Assembly (NCBI GenBank): GCA_947069175.1
Contig: CAMTDV010000002.1
Location: 10,594,988 to 10,658,987, forward strand
Length of the DNA: 64,000 bases
Direction of reading: 5' to 3'
Source: Scalesia atractyloides
Lineage: Eukaryota; Streptophyta; Magnoliopsida; Asterales; Asteraceae
Shown here: positions 42,470 to 54,717 of the stretch, piece after piece
Numbering within the stretch: the stretch's first letter is position 1
How the letters are laid out: each line of letters starts with the position of its first letter
The notes under the pieces: model-generated
What the model saw: the letters and a program-made list of their open reading frames with translations, nothing else
Told to the model about the DNA's origin: nothing
Database searches by the model: none
Position numbers and translations under genes: made by a program

Positions 42470-45102
42470 GGTGCAAAGGTTCAACCTTTAACTTGCACCT
42501 GTCTCAATTTCAACTCTTCTCCCTCCTCTGGAAGTTCCTAACTGAAAGGAGCATCCAACTTAGTTCTCTTGCATTCTAGGAACCTCTTGTAAGTGTTCCC
42601 TGCTCTTGCATTTTTTGTTTATAGGCTTTTATAGCCAAAAGTCAAGCGTTTTACGAAAAACGCTTTGATTTCGGTTAAGACCATTATGGTCCAGCCATTG
42701 TTCATAACGAACATGGCTAAGTGATCGTAATAAGGTAGTTGTTAGTCCCTATAAAGGGCACCTCCTGAGGATCACGTTTGCTAGACCAATTGACGGGTCA
42801 AAGTTATGATATTAAAAAGTCAAACAGGCCATTTTTCGGAAAAAAATATAATTTGCTCTTATATATGTTATGAAACCTGTTTTGACACTTAAAAAAGTTA
42901 GTAATAATTATTAGAACATGTAAGAACATGGTCGGCTCGTCAATTTCAGTTCTAGGGTCGGTTCGCAACTGAAAGTCGCGAAGTTTGACTTCTGCTTTGA
43001 CATTCGATTCTGACCTGATTTAGATTAGTTAGCTACTGATTTAAAGTTGCATTATGATCGTAATATAATGTAGCATAACCCTCTGAGGTTATATTACATG
43101 ATCATAATCAGAATCTAAGTTTATGCACAAGTTCTATAATTACGCCATTTTGACTAAAATGCCATTTTTGCATAAAACTAGGTTTAAATGATAATGAACT
43201 TGAAAATAAGTTTCCTACTAATGTAATATTATAAGTAGGATTATTTGGGATGTTAAACCATATTATAAACTGAGTTTACAAGCAGGTCCTTGAATTATGT
43301 CAATAAATGACGATTTAGCCCTTGTGGCTTATAAAATGGTTTTTAATCAAATCTTTTTCTAGGTAAATATTTTACCTACTGATATGTTACATCAAATAAC
43401 ATATCTAGGATATTTTAATCTGACCTTAACATCAGTTTTCATTAAACATCGCATAAAACGTCAATTTACGACATAAGCACCGGTTCGGCGCATAGTATTG
43501 TTTTAAACCATATTATTTGACCAAGACTTGTTACCCACTGATTTTAAAACTTATTTTAAATATATTTACATTAGGTACATCATACAAACTCAGAATCCCA
43601 AATAATTTATAAACTATGTGTAAAATGACCAAAATGCCCCTTCGGTGCATAGTTTGGTCATAAAAGATAAATTACACATATAATTGATATCCTACTGATA
43701 TTATATTATGAATAAATTACTTTTCCAGGATACTTATAATTATAACATTTAAATTATTAAAGTTCCTTTTTATACGGTATGAAATTACCGAAATGCCCTT
43801 ATGAGGCATAGTTTCATTTTAAAACCTTAACATGCATATAAGTTGATATCCTACTAATATTACAACTTATTTAAAGTATAATGACATATAGTACTTGTCC
43901 ATAACTTATCCGGTTACACGATATCGCCAATATACGTACGGTTAAGTATATGTAATTATTTTACGAAAATTAACCAAAACGGGTTTAACCTTGTCATTTA
44001 CACTCAAAATCCAGAATGATAATTTTTTCCCATTATATACAAGTCAAGGTACTTGTTGGGTTTAAACTACATTCTATCCGGCCATCGCTTAATCTTGCGT
44101 ACCGTTTTTGATCCATTGCGCTAGTCGGTCTAAGTCCATGACTTACATAAGACCGTTAGTATTTAATTGGTTAGCTTATGCCATAATCCAGACTAGAGCC
44201 TTCGGGTAAATGCTATCTGCACTTAGCTCTTTTTGAATACGGCTGGGTTATAATCTTGCATCTTAAACAAGGCTAATTCAGGTAAATACTCTTGACTTAT
44301 TTTCCCTATATGGGCTTGGGATACGGTAAATTATTACCGCTTGGTCGGAAATGGGATCAATCAAATGACGGATTGTGGCTAGTACATCCGCATATTCTGT
44401 TTTAATTAGTTTTGTTTGATAACTTAAACATCATGGGTTAAATTACCGTGTCTAGGATATCCTCGGCTCATTACAATAGATAATGGCCACGACCTTAGCG
44501 CGGGGTGTAGGCATACACCTGACAGACGCTCAAATGCAAATTACCCAAGAAGTTAGGGATAACTCCTCTGTGAGTTCTAAGTGGTGTGTATTTAATCATG
44601 TCTCAGTCTCTGTACTCGGCCCTGTATGTATGGACAAACATTTGAATCTGTTAACAAGGTTACAAAGTAACTTTCCCAAGTTATAAAAGAATTGTGCCCT
44701 GTGCACTTAAATCTAATTTCTAAAATATTCTCAAAATGAGTCAGTCTGGTGTATTTACCAGCGAAAGCTGACGTATTTTCAAAAGACTACGCTTGCAGGT
44801 ACAATACGAAATAGGTCGGAAGCTGCTCGGTAGAGAAATAAGAGGATCTTGCAAATCCTTAGATCTGCCCTAAAGTCTGTTTTATATTCTTTCTTGTACA
44901 TTTTATGATCCGCCTGTGGATCTTCTATTACGAGCCTGTATATTATTTTGTATTTCAAACATTCGGTTTATAATAGTAATTTTACTCCAGGACTTCCGCT
45001 GTGCCGTGTTTAATTGACAATGATGTTATCAACTGACGTCACGATACTCCCCACCCGGGCCCACCGGTGAATGGATATGGATTGGAAACCCGGGGTGTGA
45101 CA

Positions 45103-45107
45103 CTTAC
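45103..45107. repeat. Target site duplication of solo LTR H, right
   Basis: CTTAC, matching 41,682-41,686. Confidence 0.9.
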
Positions 45108-45432
45108 GGTCGTTGGGACAATAACAATTGAGAAAGGTACTCTCCATTTCTTCAAACCATCAAAGGAGAGCAGTGACTCCTTCAGTTCCCTTGTATTTTG
45201 GAGGGTCACATGAGTTGAAGTGCTTGTAAGTGCACTTGGTGGTGTTTGGGGGCGAGTCGGCAGTATTTTGTTCTCCTTGGTTGATTGGGTTGACAGGGTT
45301 AGCAGCGAGAGCTTGTTGAACTTGAATTACGATATCGGGAATCACGACGGCCATTTGTTGGGCTATTTGAGCAGCCATGCGCTCGCCGGATCTTCCTAAT
45401 CTCCTACCTCCGTGAGAGTGCCTAGAAGACAT
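45103..45432 (-). pseudogene. Gag of element 2, N-terminal part
   Basis: ATG at 45,430-45,432 gives MSSRHSHGGRRLGRSGERMA, then IPDIVIQVQQALAANPVNPI and DPPKYKGTEGVTALL. An in-frame TGA follows at about 45,160, before WFEEME. The frame runs into LTR H at 45,102 and resumes at 41,686. Confidence 0.85.
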
Positions 45433-46290
45433 CTTCAGGATATACGTAACGAGATTATGAGTTTGGCGTATAGGTGTCATGTGTGTCGCATAGGGTTTAA
45501 AATTAAACATCGATAAAAAAATGAGAAAAATAAATCTATTACATCCATAGGATGTCTTGGGCCATGCTCATGTTTGGCCCCCCATATGTCCCCCATACTT
45601 GGCCTAGGTAGTCATGTGGGCCCCCATGAATACTGGGCTTTGTAGGGTCCACATTAGTTTTGTTCTGTTAACACTCGCACCACCCGAATGAAAATCGTAA
45701 AACATTATTGCGAGTGTAAGGTCGGAGGTGCCCTGGTGTAGACACGGTGACAACTCAACGTGGGGTTAGTTCTCACGACGTTTGGTGTGGCATGCTTTGG
45801 CCTAATAGGTCTTTCGTACTCTCATTGTTAGTCCCCAGGTAGGCAAACTGGTCCATTATTTTGGATTTATACGAATGCCAATCCTAGACAGGACGTTTTG
45901 ACTATCGGTACTTGTACCCTTCCAGTTACTACATGTCCGTCGTAGAACTCACTTTGATGAGATTGAGAAAATGAAAACATCACAAAGTTTTGAAAAGGAA
46001 AGCATGAATATGTTTAAATATGTGAGAATTGAGACGTGCGTTATGACGGTAACATATGCATATATATGTAAGCATGTTATGTTGACAATATTTATAACAC
46101 ATTGAATGTCAGACCAAAATCATATAGTAGTTGGAGTGCTTGCAAGTATTTGTGTGTGAGAGAAATGTAAAACAAGTAAATATCATAAGTTTGCATGTAA
46201 CCAACTTAACACTTAAGCAATTAAATTCTAATTGACTATAGTATAAGCTCTAAGGGTCTAATAACCTATCCTATACCCCTATAATCAAAA
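45433..46290 (-). other. Untranslated leader of element 2
   Basis: Related to 36,563-37,351 over most of its length; see that entry. No open frame of note. Confidence 0.75.
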
Positions 46291-46302
46291 GCTCTGATAC
46301 CA
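46291..46302 (-). promoter_or_regulatory. Primer binding site of element 2 (initiator tRNA-Met)
   Basis: Read on minus: TGGTATCAGAGC, three bases after the LTR C end. Same site as in element 1. Confidence 0.92.
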
Positions 46303-47324
46303 ATCTGTCACACCCTGACCTGCAGTGGATATGGTAGTCAAGGCATGATTGGGTTTTTATCAAAGCTAATGACATTTACTATTATAAAAGTTTCATATTT
46401 ATTATCTCATATTTAAAACATAACAATTCAATCAACACATAATTCATATAAACACAAAATGTTCCAAACAAAGTTTGCAAGTAACGTTTTATTTTCTTCT
46501 AAGGGCCAAGTCCTACGTGATCCATGCTTCACACTTGTTCACCTGTATCATGTGTAAAAATAAATTTTTGGGTCAACATAAGTTGGCGAGTGATTCCTGC
46601 TTAATCATTAGGTAAAATGGTATGTTTATTATTTTTAATAAAATGTGCATTATCCAAATATGAGCAACGTATATGTAATTTAAACCACAAACCACACAAT
46701 CATCTAGCAATGTACATGTGAGCACGATAAGCGATGTGCTGTGAGATCAAGGCTCAATCAAACGAAGCCGATCTAATATGTTAGGTAACGCGACGCTCTA
46801 CCCGTAAGTAACGGGAACAAATGGGTATGTGAGAGCTCGACTGTGATGAGAAATATAAACACAAACAATAATAATCAACATTATCACATAGCATGTTAGA
46901 TCACATAAAGATATAACACGAGAACTGAGATAGTGAAATAAACAAAAGCGACACATGATACACCCAAAAAACGTGAATAAAAGGGGAGTTGTAAGAATTC
47001 ACTCACAGTGGGTGCGTTTAAGATTTGAAGATGATTGCGCACGATCGAGATACCAAACAATGATAAGACTAACCTAATATTCACATAATATTTTAGATAA
47101 ATATGTATTCTTTTGGTTAAAATTAATATTTTTACTTAATTTATTATTTACACAATTTCTTTAGACATTTAAGATAATTGTTATTGTATTTATTACTATT
47201 TTTTATTTGCTTAGAAAGAGATTATTTGGTTATATATTATTATAGTTTTTATGGAAAAATAATTAAAAGTTTAAATTAAAAAAATATGTTTTCCCCTTGG
47301 ATTGAACCAGCTGGACATAGGCAC

Positions 47325-47726
47325 CGTGTGTGGATAGAACTCGAGACCTCTCGCTTATGTGGACGCAGCTCGACTACGTGTTTAACCCGGAATATATTAG
47401 ATTTTAATTAACTTTATACACTTATTGAACCAAACTATATTCTGATTTATTAAAAAGGTTTGGTAGGTTATAGGAATTGTGTGCTGGAACCGGCTCGAAC
47501 CCGCGTCTAATGCTTCGTGTGCACACAGCCTGACCAATTGGGCTGTGTGTCTAACCCGTTGGATATCAAGTTTTAATTAACTTTATATACTTATAGTCAC
47601 GTTTTATAATTTAGCTTTTAAAAAGATTTGATTTATTTCAGCGTAGCAGAACATGAACATGATTCGAACCCGGGCATGTGGTTTCATGCGTACATAATCC
47701 TAGCAACTGGACTGTGTGTCTAACCC
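47325..47726 (-). repeat. Array of three tRNA-like modules in LTR C
   Basis: Same layout as LTR D. Module 1 has lost about 10 bp including most of the A-box (CCAACTGAG on plus). Module 2 keeps the hairpin CACAGCC/GGCTGTG. Module 3 keeps the B-box-like GGGTTCGAATC. Confidence 0.75.
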
Positions 47727-48041
47727 GGTTTAAATATAACTTTAAATTCTTATGAACACAAGATCGCTTCATCTTCTTTGTTTCAAAAAAAAACATAAAC
47801 TGTTTAACCCAATGTATTTGGATTTCTTTAGAAAATCCTTCGTTAATTTCTACTGACTACATATGCGATTGATAAGGATGAAAGAAAATAAACGAAGGGT
47901 ATACCGAACAGTGATGCATTAGATCTCCGGCGGGAATCCGGCGTTTTGAAAATTTCTCCGGCGAGGTTATTATGATGAACAGGAGCTTTGTAGAGAACTT
48001 TGGGAGTGTGCCAGTGCATTCTAAAGAATTCCCTAAGTTCC

Positions 48042-48049
48042 TATTTATA
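48042..48049 (-). promoter_or_regulatory. TATA box of LTR C
   Basis: Read on minus: GGCTATAAATAGGAAC. It lies between the sense module array and the antisense module, as in LTR G. Confidence 0.7.
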
Positions 48050-48319
48050 GCCAAAATTGATCACAAGAATTGAATTTCGGTTTCGGTCGTTACGGTCAAA
48101 AGTAGTTATGGTGGTAATGATTGCAACTCATAATTGGATGCATTTACTTGGTTTTGAGTCTAGATGCACAATTCAGAGACGTTTTCTTCAATTAATTTGC
48201 AAAGAAACGGTAATTCTTGATAATTGCCCGGATTTAAGCTTGGCTGTTACAGGTGGGATGATTTAAGAAGAAGACTTGATTAAGAAAGTTTAAAAGATTT
48301 ATTCGTTGGGTTTGTTCAG

Positions 48320-48402
48320 ATGTGCGTGTGATGCAATGGTGTGTTGTGTGTGTGTGAATCTATGCGACCTAGGTTCGATTCCCACGGTCAGCATATATTT
48401 TT
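48320..48402 (+). ncRNA. tRNA-like unit, antisense in LTR C
   Basis: B-box GGTTCGATTCC (48,372-48,382) matches the consensus exactly and a long T run follows (48,397-48,405). The A-box area (TGATGCAATGG) is weak and a TG dinucleotide run fills the middle. Confidence 0.5.
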
Positions 48403-48579
48403 TTTTAATTTTTATTTACTACCTTTTAGAATTATTAAATATATATATTACTTATATTTATTATTATTTATAATACACCAAAATCCATTAAATGATTAAC
48501 ATAAATTTTAAACAAAGGATCATCTACTTGATTACAAAGTTGGGCGGGTTTTAGGACCCCTTTTACGACAAATGTTACA

Positions 48580-48584
48580 TCCTT
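48580..48584. repeat. Target site duplication of element 2, right
   Basis: TCCTT, matching 24,952-24,956 and defining the outer limits of the complex. Confidence 0.9.
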
Positions 48585-49429
48585 TTTCTCCACAACACCC
48601 ACCATAGTTTCCATTAAAAGGGTGCCTCCGCCTTTTTTTTCTAACACTAATGCTTTGACGAAACAATTTTACCACTTTTACCCATCTTTCGCAAACTAAT
48701 ACATTGCGCGCTCAGTTGCACAGGGTTTCTTACCACTACCCAGTCCATGTCTAATCAATCCTATCTTATCCATGATTGCTCCTTCTAAACATACCTATTC
48801 TGCTGTACCCAATGCCTTGGTCTCTTCGGTAGGGCCAACGCATATCTCGTTAGTAGCAATATCCCTTTTGGGAATCCAGGGTATTTGTTTAAAGTTATAA
48901 AATCCAAATTCATATTAAAATAATAATAAAAATAACAATAACTCTTTATTATTAATCGGATACAAAAGCATGATATAACACAACAAGAATAAACTATCCC
49001 ACCAGTGATCCAGTTGCAGTCTATTCAGATAATTATAAAATACACAACCATAGGGGGTTTAAGGGTAACGAAAACCGAAGACTCGCACGATGGATACAAC
49101 GAACGGCTCCACTAGTAAACCGAATCACAAAATCTCCAAGAACATAAAAAAAATATTTGAGTGAGATGAATCTGATACGAATCACCTTGAACCTGGAGGA
49201 GAAATTGATGGTTTCAAATAACTCCTTGATAAATTTAAACTCCACTTCAGTCAGCAAAGGAGTCATACCAAGGATTGGGAGACATTATGTACATCTGACG
49301 AAAAGTCAATGAAGTAATGGATGATATATCACACGATATAACCAAGATGCTTTGTAGATCGGCAGAGTTACTTAAGATATAATGAAGTTAGGTTTCATCC
49401 AAGGAGGCATATCCGGTGTATTGTTGAGG
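48585..49429. other. Continuation of the Tat-like remnant, then unidentified sequence
   Basis: Sequence that would join 24,956 once the nested complex is removed. C/T-rich leader-like DNA to about 48,870, then AT-rich. The 77-residue minus frame at 49,033-49,266 (MTPLLTEVEFKFIKELFETI) has no motif I recognise. Confidence 0.4.
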
Positions 49430-50919
49430 TGTAACAACCCTAAAAAATATCCCGAGTTAACCCTTAATCAAAACCCCAAGTGCGCGCGACGAAACTTGTA
49501 ATAATGAATCAGAAAACTTAGCGATTCAGAAAACTTGGCGGTTGATGAACCAACCCTCACAAAATATCCTTACTAAACTTACAATTAAAAACAAAACCAT
49601 TTAGGATCAAGACCCGAGCATACACGATAAGAACCGGCACAAAAATCAAGAAAAACAAGCGATTAGGCGAAAAGGCGGCCAAGGACACGTGTCACGACAT
49701 CGCGTCACGTGTTAGACCCGTGCTGGACACGTGGTAGACCTATGCCAGGCCGACCGCCCAGGCGCGTCTCGCAAGACACCCCGATTCCCCGCGTGACGCG
49801 TGGGAGAATCCTGTCGGGCGGGTCTGGGGCAGTTTAAGTGCACCAGTTTCGATCAGAAATTGATACTTCTTGCTCTATCATTCTATCATTCTAATACCTG
49901 AACCCCTAAACCTCGAAACACCGCTCTGTTGGAAGTGTAATAAACCCTAATCACTGAAAGATACCTTGTCCGATTGATCCGAAACCAATCAAAAGATGCC
50001 AAAGTGCTGCCTGAATAAGGCCATACTTTGTTAACTACGTGGAGTTTTTGATCTCGTGATTATCGTTAAAGTTTGAGTTGGGATTATACACTACGGATTA
50101 CATTATGTGAAATTAGGAGCTATAATCAGAAGGCTTAAAACTATAAATTCAACGATAAAGTAGATGCTTAATTATTAGAAGACTTGGAAATATGAACTTA
50201 CTGTTAATCAAGAGACTTAGTACCAGAGGCTTAGAATCAGGAGGCCTGTTAAAGCAGAACTATAGATTTGCAATGTGAGTCATTCTCTTTAATCAAATGC
50301 TTTCAAAACCCTAAATATTTTTCAAGTTGTAGTTATAGTGATTAAGTCTTTGTATTCTGAAACTACAACCAGTATGTGGGGTATTGTATACATTACTTCA
50401 TAATCTTTACTATCGGACAAAGGGTTAACCAATAGTGATATGACCACAGTCACTGAAATTGGCGAGTGAGAAGCACCGTGGGTAATTGAAAGATATAAAC
50501 AAATGTAAAAACTCTTAATGCTATAATTACAATACTGTGTCTTTTAATAGAGATGAATGATCTCACCAGTGTTTTCTGCTGATAAAATGTTTTTAAACGC
50601 GTTTCAGGTTTATCCCCTAATAAGTCTGAATAAGAGTTGTGATACAACATCAAAAGGCTTAAAGGAGTGGCTTATTTTATCAAATTAAATTAATAAACGT
50701 TGTTTTATGTATTCGGGTTTATCCCCTAATCAAGCTACATTCATAAAACATGGGTTTTATTCCCATTTGTTATAAATAAAATTCCGTTGTTTCTAAACTA
50801 TGATAATTTTCCTAACTCATGGTCTTGATAAAAATTTCCGCTACAATATTTTCAAAATAACCACCGATACCACTTGATTGTTCACGGCTCTCGTCCAGGG
50901 TATGGTTGGGGTTGTGACA
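49430..50919 (+). repeat. LTR F: 5' LTR of another chromovirus
   Basis: 1,490 bp, TGTAACAACCCT ... GGTTGTGACA, followed after four bases by a primer site. A family different from LTRs A-E and G: shorter and without tRNA-like modules. No 3' LTR of it was seen in the window. Confidence 0.85.
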
Positions 50920-50923
50920 GAAG

Positions 50924-50936
50924 TGGTAATAGAGCC
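50924..50936 (+). promoter_or_regulatory. Primer binding site after LTR F
   Basis: TGGTAATAGAGCC, one substitution plus the usual variation from TGGTATCAGAGCC (initiator tRNA-Met). Confidence 0.8.
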
Positions 50937-52238
50937 ACTGGTTTAAGCAATTAGGTGTTGTGATAATACCTAAGCTTAAACAAAAGAGTTAGAAAATTAT
51001 TAGTAACTAGTAGCACCATGATAGTATCTAGATTTAAACTTAAGAAAGATGATAACATAAGCTTCGAGATAAGTTAATTACTTGCATAGGTATTGTGTAA
51101 TGGGTATTGGTGTGCCGTGAGGATGATGACTAGAACATTGCAAGTATGATAAATATAACACATGATCACCCGTTATTTCTTGTTTATTGGTACTACTCGG
51201 TTCTATGTGAATACTAATTTTCTTTTCCGTGATAAAAGCCTTAATAAAAGATGCACCTTTAAAATCATGATTTGAGAAAATTTTATTTATGGGACATGCA
51301 ATGATAATTACCTCTCCGGTAAGACTGGGTATGGTGTGGTAGAATCTCCAGCTTTTCTGGGTAAAATGGGGTAGCCTCTCTCGGCGAGACCAGGTAAGAT
51401 AGGGTATATGTTATGTTAAAAAGTTACAAAATTCGCTAAATAGTACCATGACTTGATGTCTAACATGTTTTTGGACATATGAACCTGTTAAATAGATTGA
51501 CTTATGAATGGTATGCATATTACAATATATGAAAGATATGATTGTATAGATATGCATATTTATATATATATATATATATATATAAGAAATCCCAAGGTGG
51601 CAATTTAGGATAAATCATGAGCATGCGTGTCAATGATAATTTTAGATTTCTTTATCATGAGCCTCTCGTATACATCTATAATTCCGATATCGAACACTAT
51701 TTCATTTGATCATCCGACTCGTAACTCGTGTGACAAGGATGTAATTAAGAATGACGGGAACCCTTTTAGTTGGGACGCCATCGAAAGTATAAGAATTTCC
51801 AATGCGTTACCTTAGATTATTGACGCTAGCAGGAAACCTGTAACTAAAAGTTGTGATAGGCACAAAACATCTAAAACTTACTCTAATGAGAGTAATTCTA
51901 TTATCATTAAGAACTCTTGAGAAGATGAAAACGACTAGATGTATTTACAAAGACTTTATTCACCTGTAATCCTACTAAGATTACCAGTATAAAGGAGCTG
52001 TTACGACAATACATGGGTTGCAAAAAACTAAAGTTGTCCTAACCATTAGTATATACGCTGAGACGACTGAATAATGTATGCTTAAAAAATTAAGGCATTA
52101 AGATGGCGAGACCTGATGCTTCAAGCACAAGATCATGACATATTCTATGGAATGGAAGAATGAAAAGAACTGACATAAAGGAAATTTTGTCTCCTTCGTA
52201 AAAGGAACAAATGCTAACAAAATTATTGGAAAAAGCAA
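50937..52238 (+). mobile_element. Leader/interior of the LTR F element, decayed
   Basis: Non-coding leader with a (TA)n tract at 51,556-51,584; no domain can be read. The interior is broken at 52,239 by LTR E and may continue at 54,718. Confidence 0.5.
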
Positions 52239-53060
52239 TGTCACACCCCGACCCGCAGCGGAAATAAAAGTCGGGCATAATTGGGTTATCACCAAAGCTC
52301 ATGACATTTACTAATAAGTTTCATATTTATTAAATTGAAATTAAAACTTCAAATATTCAAACACAACGAGTCATACAAGCACAAAAAAAATCAAAACATT
52401 GTTCAGAACATAATAGTTTTGTTTAATCTTCTAAGGCCATTCCTATGTATTTCTTTCTTCAGCTTGTTCACATGTATCATGCGTAAAACAATAGATTTGG
52501 GTCAACAAAAGTTACTTGTAATCCTACTAAGATTACCAGTATAATGGAGCTGTTACGACAATACATGGGTTGCAAAAAACTAAAGTTGTCCTAACCATTA
52601 GTATATACGCTGAGACGACTGAATAATGAATGCTTAAAAAATAAGGCATTAAGATGGCGAGACCTGATGCTTCAAGCACAAGATCATGACATATTCTATG
52701 GAATGGAAGAATGAAAAGAACTGACAGAAAGGAAATTTTGTCTCCTTCGTAAAAGGAACAAATGCTAACAATGTTATTGGAAAAAGCAATGTCACACCCC
52801 GACCCGCAGCGGAAATAAAAGTCGGGCATAATTGGGTTATCACCAAAGCTCGTGACATTTACTAATAAGTTTCATATTCATTAAATTGAAATTAAAACTT
52901 CAAATATTCAAACACAACGAGTCATACAAGCACAAAAAAAATCAAAACATTGTTCAGAACATAATAGTTTGTTTAATCTTCTAAGGCCATTCCTATGTAT
53001 TTCTTTCTTCAGCTTGTTCACATGTATCATGCGTAAAACAATAGATTTGGGTCAACAAAA
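51965..53060. repeat. Tandem duplication, period about 552 bp
   Basis: TGTAATCCTACTAAGATTAC at 51,965 recurs at 52,517, and everything between recurs: 270 bp of flank plus the first 280 bp of LTR E (starts at 52,239 and 52,790). Copies differ at a few bases. The second copy then continues into the complete LTR E. Confidence 0.9.
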
Positions 53061-53271
53061 GTTGGCGAGTGAATCTAAGTAAAACATTTAAACAATTGTT
53101 ATATGAGTTGTTTAAAAGAAATTGTGCATGAATCATAGGTGAGCATAAGTATATATCTAAACCATCACAAACCAAATAATATCCACAATGAACACATGAC
53201 ATGATGAATGATGAACTTAAGATCAAGGCTCAATCAAACGGAGCCGATCTAATGAGGCACCTGATGCTCAA

Positions 53272-53286
53272 CTCGTATCCCACGAG
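53272..53286 (-). promoter_or_regulatory. Conserved U5 hairpin, LTR E copy
   Basis: CTCGT/ACGAG stem with loop ATCCC. Compared with CCCGT/ACGGG in LTRs A-D, one pair has changed on both sides. Confidence 0.6.
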
Positions 53287-53743
53287 GAACTGATGGGCCT
53301 ATTGAATGATTGCACGGAAATGATAAAATGTAACCACACATAACCACACAAACAAATATACACATTTGATCACGAAATGATGTTAGCACAAGTGTTTAAA
53401 TAAATAAAACATGTACGACACATAATACACTCCAAAACATGAATTAAAAGGGGAATTTGTAAGGATTCACTCACCGTGGGTGCGTTTCCTTGAATTGAAA
53501 AGAGGTGCACGAATTGAGGACGTAACCAACGAATGAGACTAACCTAAATAATAACGTATTATTTCAATAAATATATGTAAAAATTTAATATTTTGATTTA
53601 ATATATTTTGTTAAATTTTAGGTTATTTTTTGTAGTAATTATTAGGATTTTAACTTGCTTGATTGTATTTAGTTATTGTTAATTGGTTTTAAAACATTAA
53701 AATAAATAGTAAAAATAAGTGAATAAAAAAATTAAAAAAAAAA

Positions 53744-53762
53744 CCTTGTCAGACTGACAAGG
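53744..53762. repeat. Perfect hairpin next to the first module in LTR E (repeated in each array unit)
   Basis: CCTTGTCAG-A-CTGACAAGG, a 9-bp perfect stem, about 45 bp from the first tRNA-like module. LTRs A and G have different repeats (GGTCAAAG words) in this place. Confidence 0.7.
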
Positions 53763-53807
53763 TGAGGTGTCAGACCGGTTTAATTGTGGAATTGGCAGCG
53801 TATAGTA

Positions 53808-54043
53808 AGATTCGAACTCGTGACCTCTCGGTTGCGTGCACGCAGCTCTTCCAACTGAGCTACGTGCCTAACCCGAAAGAATCCTGGTTTTAATTATATG
53901 AATACTCTCCTTAGATTATTTCAGAAATTAGTTTAATTTAAAAAGATTTAAAAGCCTTGAACCGGTGTGTACTAAGGGTCTCGAACCCGAGACCTGATGT
54001 TGATTTGCACCCAGCCCATCCACTGGGCTGGGTGTCTAACCCG
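53808..54043 (-). repeat. Two tRNA-like modules in LTR E (repeated in each array unit)
   Basis: Module 1: A-box TAGCTCAGTTGG (53,851-53,862), B-box-like GAGTTCGAATC (53,809-53,819). Module 2: hairpin CCCAGCCCA/TGGGCTGGG (54,010-54,032) and T arm TCGGGTTCGAGACC. Copies follow in every array unit at about 1.59-kb steps. Confidence 0.8.
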
Positions 54044-54339
54044 TCATATTACAGTTTCTAATATATATAAACACACACTCGAACTTCATCTTCTTCAGTA
54101 TACTACTTGAACCCAGAACTGTTAACTCGATTTGAGGACACATATGTACGACTGAAATGTATTTAATTAACACACGATTATATAATTAAGTAAATGGAAG
54201 ACGGTTACCAACAACGATCACTTCGACTTTCGGCGCGAAGTTCCGGCGATCTGTACGAACTTTCCGGCGAGAATAGGAACTTGCTGAGATTGGAGATTTT
54301 TGAAGGTAGGGAGCGAGTCTCATAGATGTGAATTATCAG

Positions 54340-54347
54340 TATTTATA
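54340..54347 (-). promoter_or_regulatory. TATA box of LTR E (repeated in each array unit)
   Basis: Read on minus: CCCTATAAATACTG. Same place relative to modules as in LTRs C and G. Confidence 0.65.
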
Positions 54348-54415
54348 GGGGTTGATCAATCATTTGAATCTTTCGGTTTCAACAATCACTCTATGTGTTT
54401 TGATTCTAAACTCAT

Positions 54416-54496
54416 AAGGTGTGTGTGTGTTCCAGCGGTGTTGGTTGTGTGTGAGTGCCCGGGAGACCCGGGTTCGATTCCTGTTTCCCCCCTTTT
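54416..54496 (+). ncRNA. tRNA-like unit, antisense in LTR E (repeated in each array unit)
   Basis: B-box GGTTCGATTCC (54,471-54,481) fits the consensus exactly and the T arm has CCCGG/CCTGT flanks; a T run follows six C (54,491-54,498). The A-box region TCCAGCGGTGTTGG is approximate, preceded by (GT)n. Confidence 0.5.
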
Positions 54497-54717
54497 TTAT
54501 TAATTTTTTTATTATCTTTAAATGTTAATTTAACTTTCTTATGGTTTTAATTATAAATTATGGTTTTATTTATTAAGGTTTTATTTATTATGGTTTTAGA
54601 TTCTAAGAATATAAATTTAAAATAAACGACGACAATAAACACGCAACGAACATTCATTCAACACTTGATTAATAAACGATGCGGGATTTTGAAACCCGAT
54701 ACTACACAATTGTTACA

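Larger units (their letters stand above)
41687..45102 (+). mobile_element. Solo LTR H in gag of element 2
   Basis: 3,416 bp from TGTAACACCCTGTAAAATCG to CCGGGGTGTGACA with perfect CTTAC duplications. No interior remains. The termini are like those of the other chromovirus LTRs, but the body is a different family: it has no tRNA-like modules. It carries a tandem repeat in the U3 part and a TATA box. The small frames inside it (42,215-42,466, 44,483-44,686) are not genes. Confidence 0.93.
24957..48579 (-). mobile_element. Element 2: non-autonomous Tekay-type chromovirus with nested insertions
   Basis: Outer retrotransposon of the complex, minus orientation. Its 3' LTR is 24,957-26,670 plus 38,717-38,914, separated by element 1. 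Its interior is 38,915-46,305 and its 5' LTR 46,306-48,579, with the initiator-Met primer site beside it. The 5-bp duplication TCCTT on both outer sides proves one integration event. The interior keeps gag and the end of integrase but lacks protease, reverse transcriptase and RNase H, so it needed enzymes in trans. A solo LTR (41,687-45,102) sits in gag. Confidence 0.88.
46306..48579 (-). repeat. LTR C: 5' LTR of element 2
   Basis: 2,274 bp, TG...CA ends. A complete partner of LTR D. It holds sense tRNA-like modules at 47,325-47,390 (shortened), 47,490-47,558 and 47,661-47,726, the U5 hairpin (46,801-46,815, CCCGT/ACGGG), a TATA box and an antisense module near its start. Confidence 0.92.
52239..54717 (-). 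mobile_element. Solo LTR E (first 280 bp duplicated)
   Basis: Complete LTR from 52,790 to 54,717 (1,928 bp), TG...CA ends, plus a partial start at 52,239-52,516. Left flank AGCAA and right flank TGCAA differ at one base, probably a mutated target duplication. It has the module architecture of LTRs A-D: sense modules at 53,808-53,875 and 53,977-54,043, U5 hairpin at 53,272-53,286, TATA box and antisense module. No interior is attached. Confidence 0.85.
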
